DNA from: Pyrrhosoma nymphula
Lineage: Eukaryota; Arthropoda; Insecta; Odonata; Coenagrionidae
Assembly: GCA_963573305.1 (NCBI GenBank)
Contig: OY754339.1
Location: forward strand, 72,959,376 to 73,023,375
Reading direction: 5' to 3'
DNA: 64,000 nucleotides
In this document: positions 24,101-39,100 of the stretch, piece after piece
Layout: each line of letters starts with the position of its first letter
How positions within the stretch are numbered: position 1 is the first letter of the stretch
Position numbers and translations under genes: made by a program
The notes under the pieces: model-generated
The model's database searches: none
What the model saw: the letters and a program-made list of their open reading frames with translations, nothing else
Told to the model about the DNA's origin: nothing

Positions 24101-27100
24101 CCCATTTGCCATTAGATGTCAGCTCACTCAATCAAAATAAAAATGGAAACTAACTCCTGGGAGGGAAATTTAAAACTATGTGCGAAGAAATGTCGTAAGA
24201 GAAACATAAGAGAAAATGACATTTAAGAAGTGTCTATATTTAAAGATATTTATAATGATAAATGATAATAAAAACAAGTACTTTATAGGCTTTTTATTGA
24301 AATATATTTGGTTTCTGAGAATTTAGCTCACCAATTTCTATTATGAATTGGAAACACTTTAATGAATAAAATATGATATATACAAGTCAATGTATGTTGG
24401 TATGGATGAAGAAATACCTATGCTAAAATGTTACAGCCGCATGGCCTAGTCTACTAACATGATTTCAGACCTCAGCTTGGAATACGTCCTACCCTTCTCT
24501 ATCCCGTCCATAAATCCTATTCTCTTTCTTCCCCTTCCTTCCTTCTCTTTATCAAGGCCTTCAGCATGCCTTCAACCCTCATCACTTGTCCCTGCCAGCC
24601 TCCCCCTAATTTCCTCGAGCAGCTTCCTCTCCTCACCTAATATGCTGAGCACATCCTCATTCGTCTTCCTTTCTGTCCTATTCACCTTCTTGCACCTTCT
24701 CCATTCTTCTCCTATTGTATAACTCTGCCCGCAATCCATACCTTCCTAATCCTCTTTCCTCTGGATTCCATGTTTCCGCATTATTATGGCATAACAATGT
24801 TATACACTATAAGAAACAATACATTAAACCATGATAACACTGTTATCAATTAATAGGTCTTGAGTGCTCCAACGCAATTACTACAGACTGCTGGGGGCCA
24901 AATTGTTGTCAGCAGTGCTGCTCTTGCGCAACAACTCGCCTCTGGGAAGGCACAGCTGGCTACTATTGGGGGCCAGCAGGTAATCATCAGGAGTGCTCCT
25001 CCAGGTACCACTGTCCCAACATCTCCCAACACAACTACTGTGGTTCGTCCTCGTCAAGGTGTTCTAGTCAAAACTGTTGCTGCACCCACTGCTGGAAGTG
25101 GGACTCCCCCTGGAGCTGCTGCATTGACGAAACAGCCTGCTGAAGCCCCTCCAGCACCGCAGACTGTGAGTAGTCCTGATTTATTATCAATAATTTTTCT
25201 CTGTGCGTTAGTGATCACTTTCAAATGTTTCCTTTTGATACAAGTCGAGTCATTTGCAAATGGGATGCTGTGACCCCTCTTCTCCTCCCCTTGTACTTCT
25301 GAACATTACTGAAACTTTCAACGAAACAAGGTTCAGATGACAACTATGGCTTTTGGAGATATTATTTTCATTAGTACTGATTTGTTTTGTCTCACATGAG
25401 GTACATGATTCCTGCACATTGTGCAATTTGGATAAAAATCACAGTTAAACTTTCTCCTTATTGCAGTTTGCCTGAAATAAACGTTGGTGATAGTCAATGG
25501 AAATGCATGGTTTTCACTGTGTGATGCACTATGGCAAAAAACTCTCACTGCTCTGACCTATTCATAAGCTAAGCCCTTAAAGTTTACTATTACTGTTGAA
25601 TGTAGTGAATATTTTTCATTTTTAGTAGTGTTTTGAAGCTATTGGTAACTTGTTTCAGTAATGTGATTTGTATTTCAACGAAGGATCATGTTTTTCCATT
25701 GAAATGTTTATCATAGACTTTAATGAGAAACTCAATAAGTTTTAAAACTAAGATGATTCTGTTTTAAGAGCCTGACTATCTCACTTCCTTGGATAGTCAA
25801 CTTGGAAAATTTTTTTGATTAATATGCATGTATGAATAAGTAGTGCATTTTTTTAGTTATCATGCAATTCAATTGTTAAAATGGACCATGTAAGGCATTA
25901 CCTGGTATATATACCTTCAATTGTTAAAATGGACCATGTAAGGCATTACCTGGTATAAGTAGGAAAAAGTTTTCACAAAATAATTACTGACAACATTTTT
26001 CTTAACTCTCTTCATTTATCAAAAGGAGTGGATTGTATATGGTGGATAAGGTCAAATAACATTAAGGAAATACCTTGTGGCTGGAATGTCTATCTGTTGA
26101 AAATGCTTAACAAACATAGGCAAGAGGAACCCATAATATCAATTTTAATGTTTTTCTGATGTTTCTTTTTTTAGGTTGTATCGACAGCGGATAAGTCACC
26201 AGTGGGCAAAGTACCAACTCCTCCGTCTTCACCAAAGAGTCCAGTCAAAATTGCGCAAGCCACAGCACCCACCACCCCTACTACAACCACAGCTACTGTT
26301 ACAACACCAACAGTATCTGGACCTCCTGGCACTGTATATCAACCGGCAACAGCCCAGGTGAATAAATCATTAAGACTTCAGCTTTGTTTATATCCTGAGC
26401 TCTCTCACATAGTTTTGAGAAAGATGAATTGCATTTCTATTGGAATCTGTTCTTGGATATAAAAATTTTAGCAACATTTCACTTCATGAGAATGGTATGG
26501 TATGTATGTCTACGGAATCAAAATAAACCTCCTGAAGAAGAAATATGTACTGTTGAACACTGTGGACTAGAAAATATCTTTTGAAGAGATGGTTGATGCA
26601 ATCAAGACTTTAAAAATTAAAAAGCTACTGTAATGGACAGCTTTACTGCTGAATGCTGGAAATATTTAGGAAATTTTTTATATATTTGATAATTACATCT
26701 GCTCTACAAGTGCCGGAATCAAGAAAAAAACCCTGAAAATTGGTTTAAAGCAAAAGTAATCTTTCTTTTTACGAAGGATGATTGAAGAAATGATGAGATT
26801 TTTAGGGGCATCTGTCTTTTAGATAGTATATACAGTAAACCCCCGTTAGTTCGAACCCTCTTAATTCGAAATATTGATTAATTCGAAGTTGTGAGCAGTC
26901 CCTGGCAAACGGAATAGGAAATTGCCCACTTGATGGTACACATAATTCGAAATACGCTTAATATGTAATTCGAAGTCGAATTTTGTCGCGTGACGCCCCA
27001 ACTTATCGTTTATTTCAAAACAATTCACCAGGGCAGCGCACTTCGATGGTTGGTCAGTACTTATTTCAAAGTCATTGTGATTTTGGTTTCGCTTTCTTGA

Positions 27101-30100
27101 GCATAAGTTACTTTTAAGTGTTGCCAAGCTATTTTGAACATTTGCTTATGCTTATCGTACACCACGTGCCAGTAGCTGTGTGCCCGAATCAAATATCCCT
27201 CGAGTACATACACGTCTTGGCCGCTCTGTCCTTAGCTTTTTTTGGGGCTTTCGTGTCATGGCTATTGCCTTCCCCTCTCTTCCTTCCAAGTCTCCCCTCC
27301 TCAAGTGATGACTGGAGGATCGCCAGGCAGAGCGGAGTAGTATTTTCTGGATCTTTTACCCATTTTCCCTGCGTGAGCACTTTCATCTTTTAGTAGCTGC
27401 TCCTCCCATCTCGCATCGCGTGCTTCCCCAGATTCTTTTGTTTTCCCCAAATCGCTGATGAGTCATGGTTCTCAGCAGGTAAGGAAGGCAGAAGATATAC
27501 AGTAGAACCTTGTTATAACGTAAAGGCAAGGGGGTATGAAATGTGCCTCTACACTATAACAAATTATGTTATAACAAGATCTCATCATAATTTTTATTCG
27601 GCAAATTTTGAAGCCCTGGAGGTATCTTACGGGTTAAGAAAGGTGAGAATCGATTATCAGGAAACCATTTATCAATGAATAGACTCAACTAAAAAACTTT
27701 TTGTCTTACTCAATGCATTCCTTTACTATACATACTGGCTTTCACTTTCATGGCATCTATGTTACTCATCTACATCTCCATTTCTTACAACCTCAAAGCT
27801 TACCCAAGGTTTTGCCTTTATATCATGGTCTTCAGTATCCATCTTTCATCCATCAGTCCATTTTATCCATCTTCAGTTCTATTTCTCAACCTTGAATAAC
27901 TTTTTTGGTTCTTCTGTGAAAATTTTCCGGTCCTGAATGCTTTTAGGGTTTCATATCGTATAACTTTCAAGTCTAATTATTTATTTTATTTATTGGCTTT
28001 GTTTAGAGTGAAATTAGGGCTGTGCAGTCCTCTCTTACATTTAACCCCTAGACATTACATTTACTCCCATGCCCTAATTGGAAGATAACCCACCCAAGCG
28101 GGACTCGAACCCACGGCCTTCGGATTAGCAGGCAAGGACTCTACCCCACCACCACCTAGGCAGGCTAATTAAATACTATCTATTTTATTTCCTGTCCATG
28201 AATGATTATTTTAGGTCGTACATTCTTGAAAATGTGCTGGACCTTAAAGACTTCAGGTTATCATGCGTTGAACTTCCAAAAAATGTATTTTTAACTATCA
28301 TATATTGAATTTGGCAGCCCAGAATGATTGTAGTCAGCCCAATTATTAATTATTTTTACCGGCCCTAAATGATTTCTGAACAATTTTAGCCGACCCTGAA
28401 TGATTTTTGCCGGCTATAAATGATTGTGGCCGGCCCTGAATGATTTTTTCCGGGCATTAATAATTTTTGCTGGCCTGAATTATTTTTGCCAGCCTTCAAT
28501 GATTTTTGCTGGCCTTGAATGATTCTAGTCGCCCCTGAAAAGTTTTTGCCGCCCCTAGTTTCTTAGCATAGAACCTTTGAAGCACATATAAAGTACAATT
28601 GATTAAGGGAAAAGAATCCTAAAGTGCATCTAACAATTGAAGAAATATGTGAAAAATTGACATTTTTAGTTCGTAGTACTGCTTTTTTTTTACAATTAGG
28701 GGGATGAAATGGTGTTTCACAAGGAATATGTGTGTTCCGCAAGTTTCGTTAGTGATTGAGCTAATTAAAAAGTTGATACACTTAAAACTTGGATCTGCTG
28801 AAAATGATGTGAAATTGTTCCAGTGGAGTGATGAGGCTCTCTCGATTTACAGCGATCGCCAAGCCTATTGCTGGCATATTCCTTTTTGTGAGCTATCCTC
28901 TCCTAGACGAAAAAATGAAGAAAAACATGTGCATGTGTCCATGGTTATTTAGTATGGCTTATCTATATGCACGACGGAATGTGCACTCGCGAATTGCCGC
29001 TTTGAGTTCATTTCTTCACATTTGCCCATAATAGCTGCGGAACATCGATTATGGCAATGATCGGCAGTGAGTATTTACCTACCTATTATTTATAGTGAGG
29101 TGTTCTCGAAGTAATAAATTAACTTATGGTAGTTTTTCACATAAATGGTATTAGCTGGAGTGACGGAAAGCAAGATTTACCTTTCTTATATTTGATAGGT
29201 AGCGTGATTCTAGCCCATAATGGGATACTTTGTGGGCCGTGGTTACGTAAGTATCACCTTAGCATTTCTTTTGATACCGTCATCTTCGTATATTATTTAA
29301 ATTATTTGAAGCAACGGGTAATTGGCAAGAGCAAGTAGCAGGAATCATATCATTGACATAAACCCTAATTCCCGAGTATAGTTAGGAACAATCTCATTTC
29401 AATTAACCAAAACAGTCGATATGGACATCATGCGTTCGTATTATGCGACTGTTCACAAGATTATGTGAGCAAAAATAAACTAATTTTGCTCGCATGATTT
29501 TTAATGCGTGGAATATATCACTAAACAATGATGCACGAACATCTTCAAAGTCTAAAACGGCCTTAAAACAGGTTTCACCAGTTTTATCCACGGAAAAAAA
29601 CATTTCTAGGGTCCCTGAAGAAGTGTAAATTAGGGGTTTTACTGTATTTAATAATTGCAATATTCAATAGGGATGTGTGAGTACTCGAAAATTTGAGTCG
29701 GATCAAGTGGTTGGTACTTGACTCAAGTACTTCGAATATTTTTACGAAAGTCGAGTCAAGTCGACAGAGCCACTTAGGCCAATAGGTTCAGAAATCTGCC
29801 GACAGGAAGCACTATCATAGTAAACTTGCCTAAAATCGATTATTTCGTGGAAATGTTCCTCGGCTATGAGAAGTGATACGAAAATGAGCCTTGATATAAG
29901 TTCTAGCTGCTTACTTTATCTTTCAATACTGATACATCTCAAGTACGTAAATTTAATACAAGTACTGTAGTAGTATAGAGCAAAGAGGATGTCCAGCACT
30001 CTTGTCCTCAGTCCTTCGTGCAGAGTGCTTTTGGCAGTCCAGCAAATGGCTACGCGTCCTTGGCCTACCTCTTGATCTCCCCTCCACCACCCCAGGTCTC

Positions 30101-33100
30101 TCTCTCTCCCCCTACCCTCGCCTCGGCGCTCATCGGAAGGTTGGAGTGGAGCCATATTTATTTCTCTAGTCAGCATCACATTTCATCAAAAGTATCACAT
30201 TTCACTCATCGCTTTCCCACGCCCTAACTTCTCAGGTGACTTCCACTAGATTGGGGAGGGGGGGGGGGCTTTGCCCGCAGGGAGTCCCTCATCAGTTATG
30301 ACCAGGAAGTGAAATTATCACATTTCCCTCATTGAGTATCTCATCGATCGTAAATAATATGTCCCGTAGTTTGTTTTCCTATCTCTATCCTATCTAAGGT
30401 AAAACTACAAGCAAAGCTTACAAAATTTACGATTGAAATTTCAATATTTGAAATGTTTTTTTCTAAAAGTAGAAATGGATTATACAGTTTGAATTATTTT
30501 TTTATTTGTAGATACAGTAGAAGCCCCATATAACGTGTAGGGCACATATCGAGAAGCTCGAATTGGTGAGGGATAGCCAAAGAACGATTTAAAACCCTAT
30601 GAGTTACATGTAAAATAAATCAGTATTAGCAAGGACAACAACCAGCCTCCACTGGGGTTGTTTACTATAACGAGTGGCAAATGTCTGCTTCAATCTCTGC
30701 AAACGTGCACAAACTTGTGCTCATGTCTTCTGTCATTGAAATTATACATCTAGCAGTATTTTTTCCACACAATTTGACCTTCAAATGCACATTTCGGACA
30801 TTCACGGCATGCCCATATTCACACAAATAAATTCCTCGTTAATCTGTGCATTTCATTGTTCTTTTCATTTTGGACATTCACGGCATGCCCATATTCACAC
30901 AAAATTAATTCCTCGTTAATCTGTGCATTTCATTGTTCTTTTGTCATCCTCACACTTTTTTATAAAGTTCAGTCCAACTGATACAACAACTGGATGGGAA
31001 ACGAAAGTTGTTGGATCAGAAAACTAAAATACTAATTATCAATTAATGCGAAAGTGGCGATGGGTCCAAAAGCGAGATAGGGTAGCGATTTGGCATATCT
31101 TCCTCGGCCTTACATATTCACAATTCTGAAGAATAACGAAAAATTTCATGCCGCACAAGGACATCTAAGCATCCAGAAACATTTACGGCTAGGAGAATAT
31201 ATGCAGTTAGAATCTGCCCTTTTCTCATGGTTTTGCCAGCAAAGAGCAGCCTGAATTCCGATAAATGGCCCATTGATGAAGGCAAAAGCGGAGTATTTAA
31301 GGGAGAGGCTCGGTATTGACAAGTTTAAATGTTCCGATGTTGAATATGTAAATTGTTATGAATTCGGATTCCCTATATTTTAAGTTGCCTACGTATTGTA
31401 TTGTTTTTTGTAATTTTTTCAAAGATTATAAATATTGAAAACTAGTCAAGGATGATTCATTTCGATATGCAAGAAAGGTATGTACTATATGTTACACGTC
31501 TATCTCGCAGCTAGGAGTGTAGTCACTATTCATGGTATTCATTATGAACAAGTTCCCGCGAGATGTAGGTACGGCAGAAGATATGTGTATCGTGATGGAA
31601 TTCATTTCGGAACTTTCTCCCTAGTGCTCAAAACTCACAGCAAATCACGTATATGTACCATGGAATACCTAAAAAATGGTGAATCATAAAAATGTTGATG
31701 TGCCCTGCCACCTAGCGGCCGCAACGTGTACTATCGCTTAAATAATACGTGTTTCGCGGGAGCCGATACCATATTTGCTTTTGATATAAAGTTTCACATC
31801 TTATCTAAATGCAGTCAATCCATGAAAGACCACGTTGTGTTCCCGCTCCATGCTTATAACTGTTATATATGGACATGATTGTAACAATTATGTTTCTATA
31901 AATTCAAGAGAGTATTCCATGCTTAATTATTGTAATAATAACATAAAAGACAGTGTACACTGTGTCCTCGTTTAACGTTGTCCCGTTTAACGTTGTTTCG
32001 CAATAACGTTGTCCAACAATTAAAACCCTTAATCGTTCAACGTCGTCAATGCTTTGCAATAATGTTGTTCAAATTTTGTGCAACCAAAAAAAAATGAATA
32101 ACGAATAGGAATTTGGCGCATCTGATGCGTAATTTCCATTCGGCGGAAAAGTTTGACGTTAACTCCTCGTAGCGTGTGTCAAAAGTTCACCTGATCAAAT
32201 AATTATTGCGTTATTTTGTTTCATAACTGTATGTTTGCTTATTATTTACTACGCTGTCATTGGGGGGCAATGCATCGGGTGATTTAAAACTCAAACCAAC
32301 GTTAGTGTACCATCTTGAATCGCATGGTATTAATAATACCATGCACAAATGGTAGATCCAGGGGCAGATATCTACAGGAAAAAATACCTGAAAATCCCAT
32401 GCCGCCATAAGGTAGAACTGGTGGAAGAAATAGTTGATTTACTGCTGTTTGAGGTGAATCGAAAACGTGTTTTTCGTGTTGAATTAGTGTGTAAGAGGAA
32501 GTATTCAAAACCCTCCATGATGCAGTAAATCGTCGAGGGTGATACTGTTCCTAAAACATTGTTATGAAATAAAAAAATTTTGTACACAGCACCGAGTTTC
32601 CCTAGTTCACTCACTATTCTAATTGATATCCTACGTCTTCGCGATCGCAGCGAGCGAAATTTTTGCCCTTCACTGCATTCGCATGCCCACGCTCCCGCAT
32701 TGAAAGACAAAAATTTCTATTTACTCAGAGGGAAGCCAGTGCTAACAGCTCTAAATATCAGAAATATAGGAGGGAAACCTGGTGCTTATTGTTTTAAAAA
32801 TGCCTTTTCAGGTTGTTTCATCTAAGATATGAAGATCTCTGACTAGTGAAATCATCTGTTCGACTGCCCACGTAATTAAAATACGCCGTGGTATTTCTAT
32901 TATAGCGTCCAGTCTGGGAGAAAATTAATTTCACCTGCTTCCCGATCACCTTATACCACCTATTTCACTTATATTGCTACGCTACATATGCGCATTTATA
33001 CTAACCTTTCGTTTGCTTCATAAATCCTTTTTCTTTCGTAAACTATTCACTTAAACCTGTGATGTGAATCTACTTCTGGACGCCATATTGGAAATACTGA

Positions 33101-36100
33101 CCTTTTCCTCCTAGTTCCCCCAGATGGCGCAACGGTCGAGCAGTGTCTTCATTTTCTATATCCACCGCCCATGACTTTTCCCGCCTTCAACTTAAAACTA
33201 TTCCCGCTTTTCGACGGCTTAATAACACTCAGGAGGGACGGGTAACCTCTCGGAGCTACCCTATAATCTTTGGAGGTACTTCATTCCACTGCCTCCATAC
33301 TTTCATCACCAACTCGCCTCTCGCCGTAATTTTACGCAAACCAATCACCATTGGGGTGGGTTGTGTAATAACCAATTGTGGCCCTTGAACAGGATATCCT
33401 TATCCTCTTTTCAAAGCAATAAACGTCAGTATCAAAATACCTCTTATTATTGATACAGGAAAGCAACTGACAGCACCAGTAAAACCAAACAATGGACTTA
33501 AACTAACTGTTGTATCTCCCAAACTTTTCAGTATGTAATTTTTGTGCTATACTGCAGACAGAGGATGATTTGCCAAGGGGAGTATTTTCATGAGAAGTAT
33601 AGCTGAGGAATATAGACTAATGACATGAAAGCATGAAACAGTTATTATAGGCTTTTATAGGAAAATACCCAGTAAGAACAAAAATTGCCATTAAATGACA
33701 AAATCCTTGAGCTAGTGTCCAGTTTTAATTCTCTTGGATGTGAAATATCCTCTATAACAGACCAAGATTTCAAAAATAAACTATAAATCGAAGTACATCA
33801 GTGGGACAATGCACAGAACCCTAAAAACAGGTTATGCAGACTAACCTATGAAATGAAGAAGTAGGGGTAGAACCGAAATGTCAAATTGATGGTTTGAACT
33901 GAGCTTGGATTTTTTTAAATTGCTGTGAATACCACTGAAATGTATGGGAGAGTATTCTATTGAGCCATAGTTATATTTAACTTGTTTGTATTTAATATTT
34001 CTCTGAACTTAAATTTGCAGAATAATGACGTAATGAGAAAAATCTATGCACCTTGGTGTCAAAAGTGTGGTAGATTACATAGGAATATTTATTGAATTGT
34101 ATAATTTAACTTATGTTTTGCCTCCTCAGGTGGTGCAGACTCCCCAAGGGCCTAGAATTGTTCTTCAAGGCCTTGCACGGACAGATCTTTCTCAACAGCA
34201 GATGGCTCAGTTGCAGATGCAAGTGAAGCAGCAGCTATTTAAAGGTAATATTTGCTCCTTTAATTCATCACTGAAAAGGTTTAGCCTATGTTCATTTGCT
34301 CGACGTTTGAAATTTTTATTATAATGGGAGCTTTTCATTCAAGGTGTTGAAGTTCACGCACGTTGTAACACATTGCGCACTATAGTGCACATGAACGATA
34401 TTGAATGGAATTGTTCGTTGGTGAAATGTTTGGTAACCTGCCGGTGGGTAGCATTCTGTGGGTGCACAACAATCATGGCTGAATGTTTTTTGTATAATTA
34501 TCGAATTCATTCAAAATAAGAGTTTAAACACAATCTTTTCACCACAGAGTAATTAAAAGCTTTACAATATCCATTTTTGATGCCTTTATGGAAAATTAAC
34601 TATTGCGGATGTGATTATCAATGTTTGTTTGATCATGGGCCATTTGAAGAAAACAAGTGGGAATGAGTCTGACATGAAACAAAGAAAATAATAGGACGGA
34701 ATATGGGAGGTATAGTAGGATGAGGAGGTGGGAAGGGAATGCGTTCACTTACTGACATCAAAGTCTTCTTGTATGATCTGGTGCTTTCCCAGTGTAGCTG
34801 ATGAATGAATTCGTCTCGGGTTTCCAACCGGGTTAGAATGGAGATAGTCGGCCATAATGGAGATTCTAACCAGGTTGGAAACCCGAGAAGAATTCATTCA
34901 TTAAAGTCTTCTTGCTTCCTCCCTTGAGCGATGAGCTTGTGAATGTGCTCTGCTACCGAGTTCCAATGCAAGTGCACTCCAGTATGTCTTACCGGAGTGG
35001 AGTACTAGAGTCAAATAAAGGCAACATCTGTCGACACTAACCTTAAACTTCTCGTGAACTCCGAAGAAAAAGTAAAGGAAAAAGGGAGGGAAATTCCAAA
35101 TAAAAATATGAACTTTCGAATGTCCTGAACCCGACTCGAGCAATGTTCTGTTATTGTTTAGCACATATAAATTCTATTTCTGATCTGTTTGGAAATACAC
35201 TACCTAGTCAGCAGGGTCTGTAAGGAATACAAGGCAAGTGCACTTTAGTGTTGTGAAATGATTAGCCCACTAAAGTGATTGGAAAGCTTGCAATACTTCC
35301 ACATGTTTACTTGTGGCTGGCATTTTGCACTTTTTTCCTCCCTGCAAATATTAGTGTTAATTGTACATATCTCATTTCAGCTCATGGTAACAAACCTGGC
35401 CAACCAGTCGGTCCAACAAAGATTTATTTGGCCATGCAACCTCCGCAAGGTGGTGCAGCCTCTTCTACGCCAGCCCCACCTCCAGCAGGCGAGGTTGCTG
35501 TAGCCTCCACACCTCCTGGCTCAAAGGTACTTCTTCAGCAGGTGAGCTGGTCTCTGCTGTTATTTATCACCAATAAATGATTTGACTGCACTTTTAGTTG
35601 CTAACCTGTATTTGTTGATGCCATCAGTAGCTCTACTCTGTAATTCTTGAAAGCCCTATCCACACGGTGAAATTTTGTGGTTCCAGTGCTAGCGAGGTTG
35701 GCAGTAAATTTTGCCAAATTGCTTCCCATCTGCTGGCATGCTATAGAATCGACTGCAATTTCCTTGCTCTGGCAAGGATTAGAACTAGGGATGTGCGAGT
35801 ACTGAAAAATTCAAGTCGAGTCAAGTAGTTGGTTCTCGACTCGAGTATTTAAGTATTTTTACGAAAGTTGAGTCGGCGGAGCCTCCGAGGCCAATAGGTT
35901 CAGAAATCTGCCGACAGGAAGCGGCTATCATAGTAAACTTGCCTAAAATCGATCATTTCGCGGAAAGTTCCTCGGCTATGAGAAGTGATACGAAAATGAG
36001 CTTTGATATAAGTTTTAGCTGCATCCTTTATCTTTCAATACAGATACTACTCAAGTATTTAAATTTAATATAAGTACTGTAGTAGTATAGAGCAAAGAGG

Positions 36101-39100
36101 ATTTCCAGTGCTTTTTTCCTCAGCACTTTCGGCAGTCCAGCGAACGGCTATGCATCCTTGGCCTGCCACTCGCTCTCCCCTCTACAACCCCGGGTCTCTC
36201 CTTACCCCCACCCTCGCCTCGGAGCTCATCGGAGGGTCGGAGTGAAGCGATATTTTTCTCTCAAGTCAGCATCACATTTCATCAAAAGTATCACATTTCA
36301 CTCATCGCTTTCCCACGCCCAAACTTCTCAGGTGGCTTCCACTAGTTGGGGTGGAGGGGGGCGTCCTTTCGGGAGCCGACGACTTCTTCGTCTTTGCTCT
36401 CTCTCCCCCAACCCTTCCGACACCAGATACTTTTTTCGGGTTAGCTTAGGGAGGATGGCAGTAAATCATTCCGTGATGAACACAGGCTGACAGTGTCTTC
36501 CCCCTCTCGGCTCGTATTTCGGCTTGGATGATTCTTTGACACCACCCAGGATCATCCGAGGGTTGCATCCTGCTTCTCTGAGGCTCGCTGACTTGAAAAG
36601 CATTGACTGCTAATTCCCCCACATGCACCTCTCACACCTCCCTAGGCCACCCTCTCGCTTAGGATGAGAAAACATCACTGCTAATTTTTGGACAATAAGA
36701 AATTTATGAGCGCGGGGCACATTCTGCGAGAACAATATGGGATTCATGCGAGAAGATCGCCCCTTCGGCCTTAACTAAACAAATGATGTTGTCACTATCA
36801 ATTTGCAATTTTTATTGTTTACTTGCCATAATGTTATGTTGCCATAATGTAATGTCATAATTTTTATGGATGATTCGGAAGTACGGCGAAAGCCGAAAGG
36901 CAACACTGGGTTTGATACAGCCAGTGCTCGAACGAATCGAGGGGAGTTGTTATTTCAGTCTATTCAAGTTGTAACCTTACCCCTGTGGTAGTGGTGAGGT
37001 ACATTTCGCACTTCCTCATGATTTTTCCACTATCTGAAATTATGTTGCGTAGTGCCCGAGAGAACTTTGAAACACATCGTCACATCAATAGGTCAAGTAA
37101 CGTACCTAACGCATCGGAGCATGCAAAGAGAGAATCGTAACTCTCATCTCAAATTAGGTACATTTACTTTTTAAGGTGATACAGAGCCGCAGAGTAATTT
37201 CTATTTGAATTACTTCATGATGAGAAAACCACCTTTGTTAATTCCACAAACTTTCTTACGCTGGCACGACGCGCGTTTCACCACACTGTGGCATACTCAT
37301 GTGCATTCTCAATAACTTCATCGCTCGTAGCAGAAGGTGCCTGTAAATTTTGCAACCTTGATGACATAAATGAAAAATCGTACTCGTTGTGGCGATACGA
37401 GAGAAATAACTACTCGCTAAAACCATCCAGCTTGGTATATTATTACCACGAGACCAACCATTGGTAAAAAATCACTCGCTACAGCCAGATTCTCACCATA
37501 TACCACATTCGTTATGGGCCCTAGAGAGGGCAGAAAGACAGGAGAAACGGACGCAGGGGTTGGGACTGTGTGATGGAGGCCTCCTTTCCTTGTGAACCCT
37601 GGATGGTGAGGGAAAGGAGGGGGGTCAGAGGGTTTTAAATGGCCAGTGCACTGCCCACACCAAAGCACTGGAGGAAGGGTGGTGAAGGAAGTAGAGTGTG
37701 AAAGTTTTTGGGACATATGGCAGGAGTCTGTTGGAAAGAAAACGGTTAAGGGGGGGGGGGGGGGGGGGTGCTTTAGTCTGGGAAATATTTTATGGTTAAT
37801 TAAGGGTTTGTTACTAAGTGTTTTTATTAATTATGAATATCGAGAACTTCCACCATATCCAGCCTGAAACAGTTATATTTAGCTCAATGCTATTTTATTC
37901 CAATATTGGAATGCCTAGGAAAAAAAAACTTTCGATCCACTCAATCATGAACTTCAGCCAGTACTCAATTATTGTTTCGCGGTGGAAATTGGATTAAATT
38001 TCCCTGTTACCGTTAGGTTAACCTGATGCCAATAATTTCATTTTTCTAGTCTCTCAAATGCCTCTTTCAATCTACTCAGTTAGTGAGTTAGCTCTATTAG
38101 TGCAGATCTTTGCATAGAGGCACCACCCCTTTGGTCCTTCCAATCTTTCCTGAGAAAGCAATAAACATTTGGAACCTAAGGAAGCCCCTTCCATCACCCT
38201 TGCTTGAAGAAAGGCCGTAAACTGCCTAAAAGTGACAATGGGAGGGAGCAGCGGCTTCTTATTCCACTGGGAGTAAAGAAGCAGTGTTGTGGTCGGTCGA
38301 GCTGTTTCCACACATTATGCGGATGAGTGGAAGCAGCCCATACATGTGAAAATTTACATGGTCTCTCGTTCACAGCAGCTAGGAAGCGTGGAAACGAAAT
38401 GCCCACTTCATTGGCTTATACCCCCTTTGCTCGTTTTGTTTTTTATTAGTTTCCTACTCGTATTAATTAACGTTATAAGCTTACAATACGTTGATCCTAA
38501 ATATATAGCATTTAGATTTTCTTTGTCTGAGAGTCCTTGCGGTATCAAAATTCCTATTACTTTCAAAACGTCATAAATAATTCTGCACGTCTTACAGGAC
38601 ATTGGTTCAATTTTCTTTACTTCGCAATAAATATTTGCTTCTTAGGTAGTTAAGTTAGGAAAAAAGCTACAAAACGCATTGTAGAAAGTGCTATTACGAA
38701 TTTTTTTCTATAGATCTCGCATGAGAAAAATCTGACCTATGGCGAATAGAAAACGCAGTAATGGCGGTGAAGCAAGAGGGTGACGAATTGAACCTGATAC
38801 AACCACTAATCTAAGATCAACCAGCTGAAGTCATTCATACAAGGTGTGATCAAAAAAAGACCGGACTGATTTTATAACTTGTTTATTTCGATGGATTCAG
38901 CTTAATCGAACTTGTCGCCCTTAACCCCTTCCCTGACGAATTTTTTTGAGGAAATGGTTCCAAAAAGGATCATATTTTTTTATTGCATTTTTAAATTATT
39001 TATATGTTATAATGATGGGAAAACAAATTTATTTTGAGCATTGAGCTTTTATTTATTAATAATTTCAATTTAAACCCTTACTGTTATAAATTGTCTAAAG

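Noticed and set aside
28085..28165. tRNA-Ser gene on the minus strand
   Set aside because: Anticodon stem does not pair properly and the sequence continues into a body with an AAATA-type tail; it is a SINE.
32372..32710. 112-codon open frame on minus
   Set aside because: Ser/Arg-rich, overlaps other frames in all directions, no recognisable similarity.
37750..37768. Run of 19 G as a functional G-quadruplex
   Set aside because: A plain homopolymer; length is unreliable in assemblies and nothing around it suggests a role.
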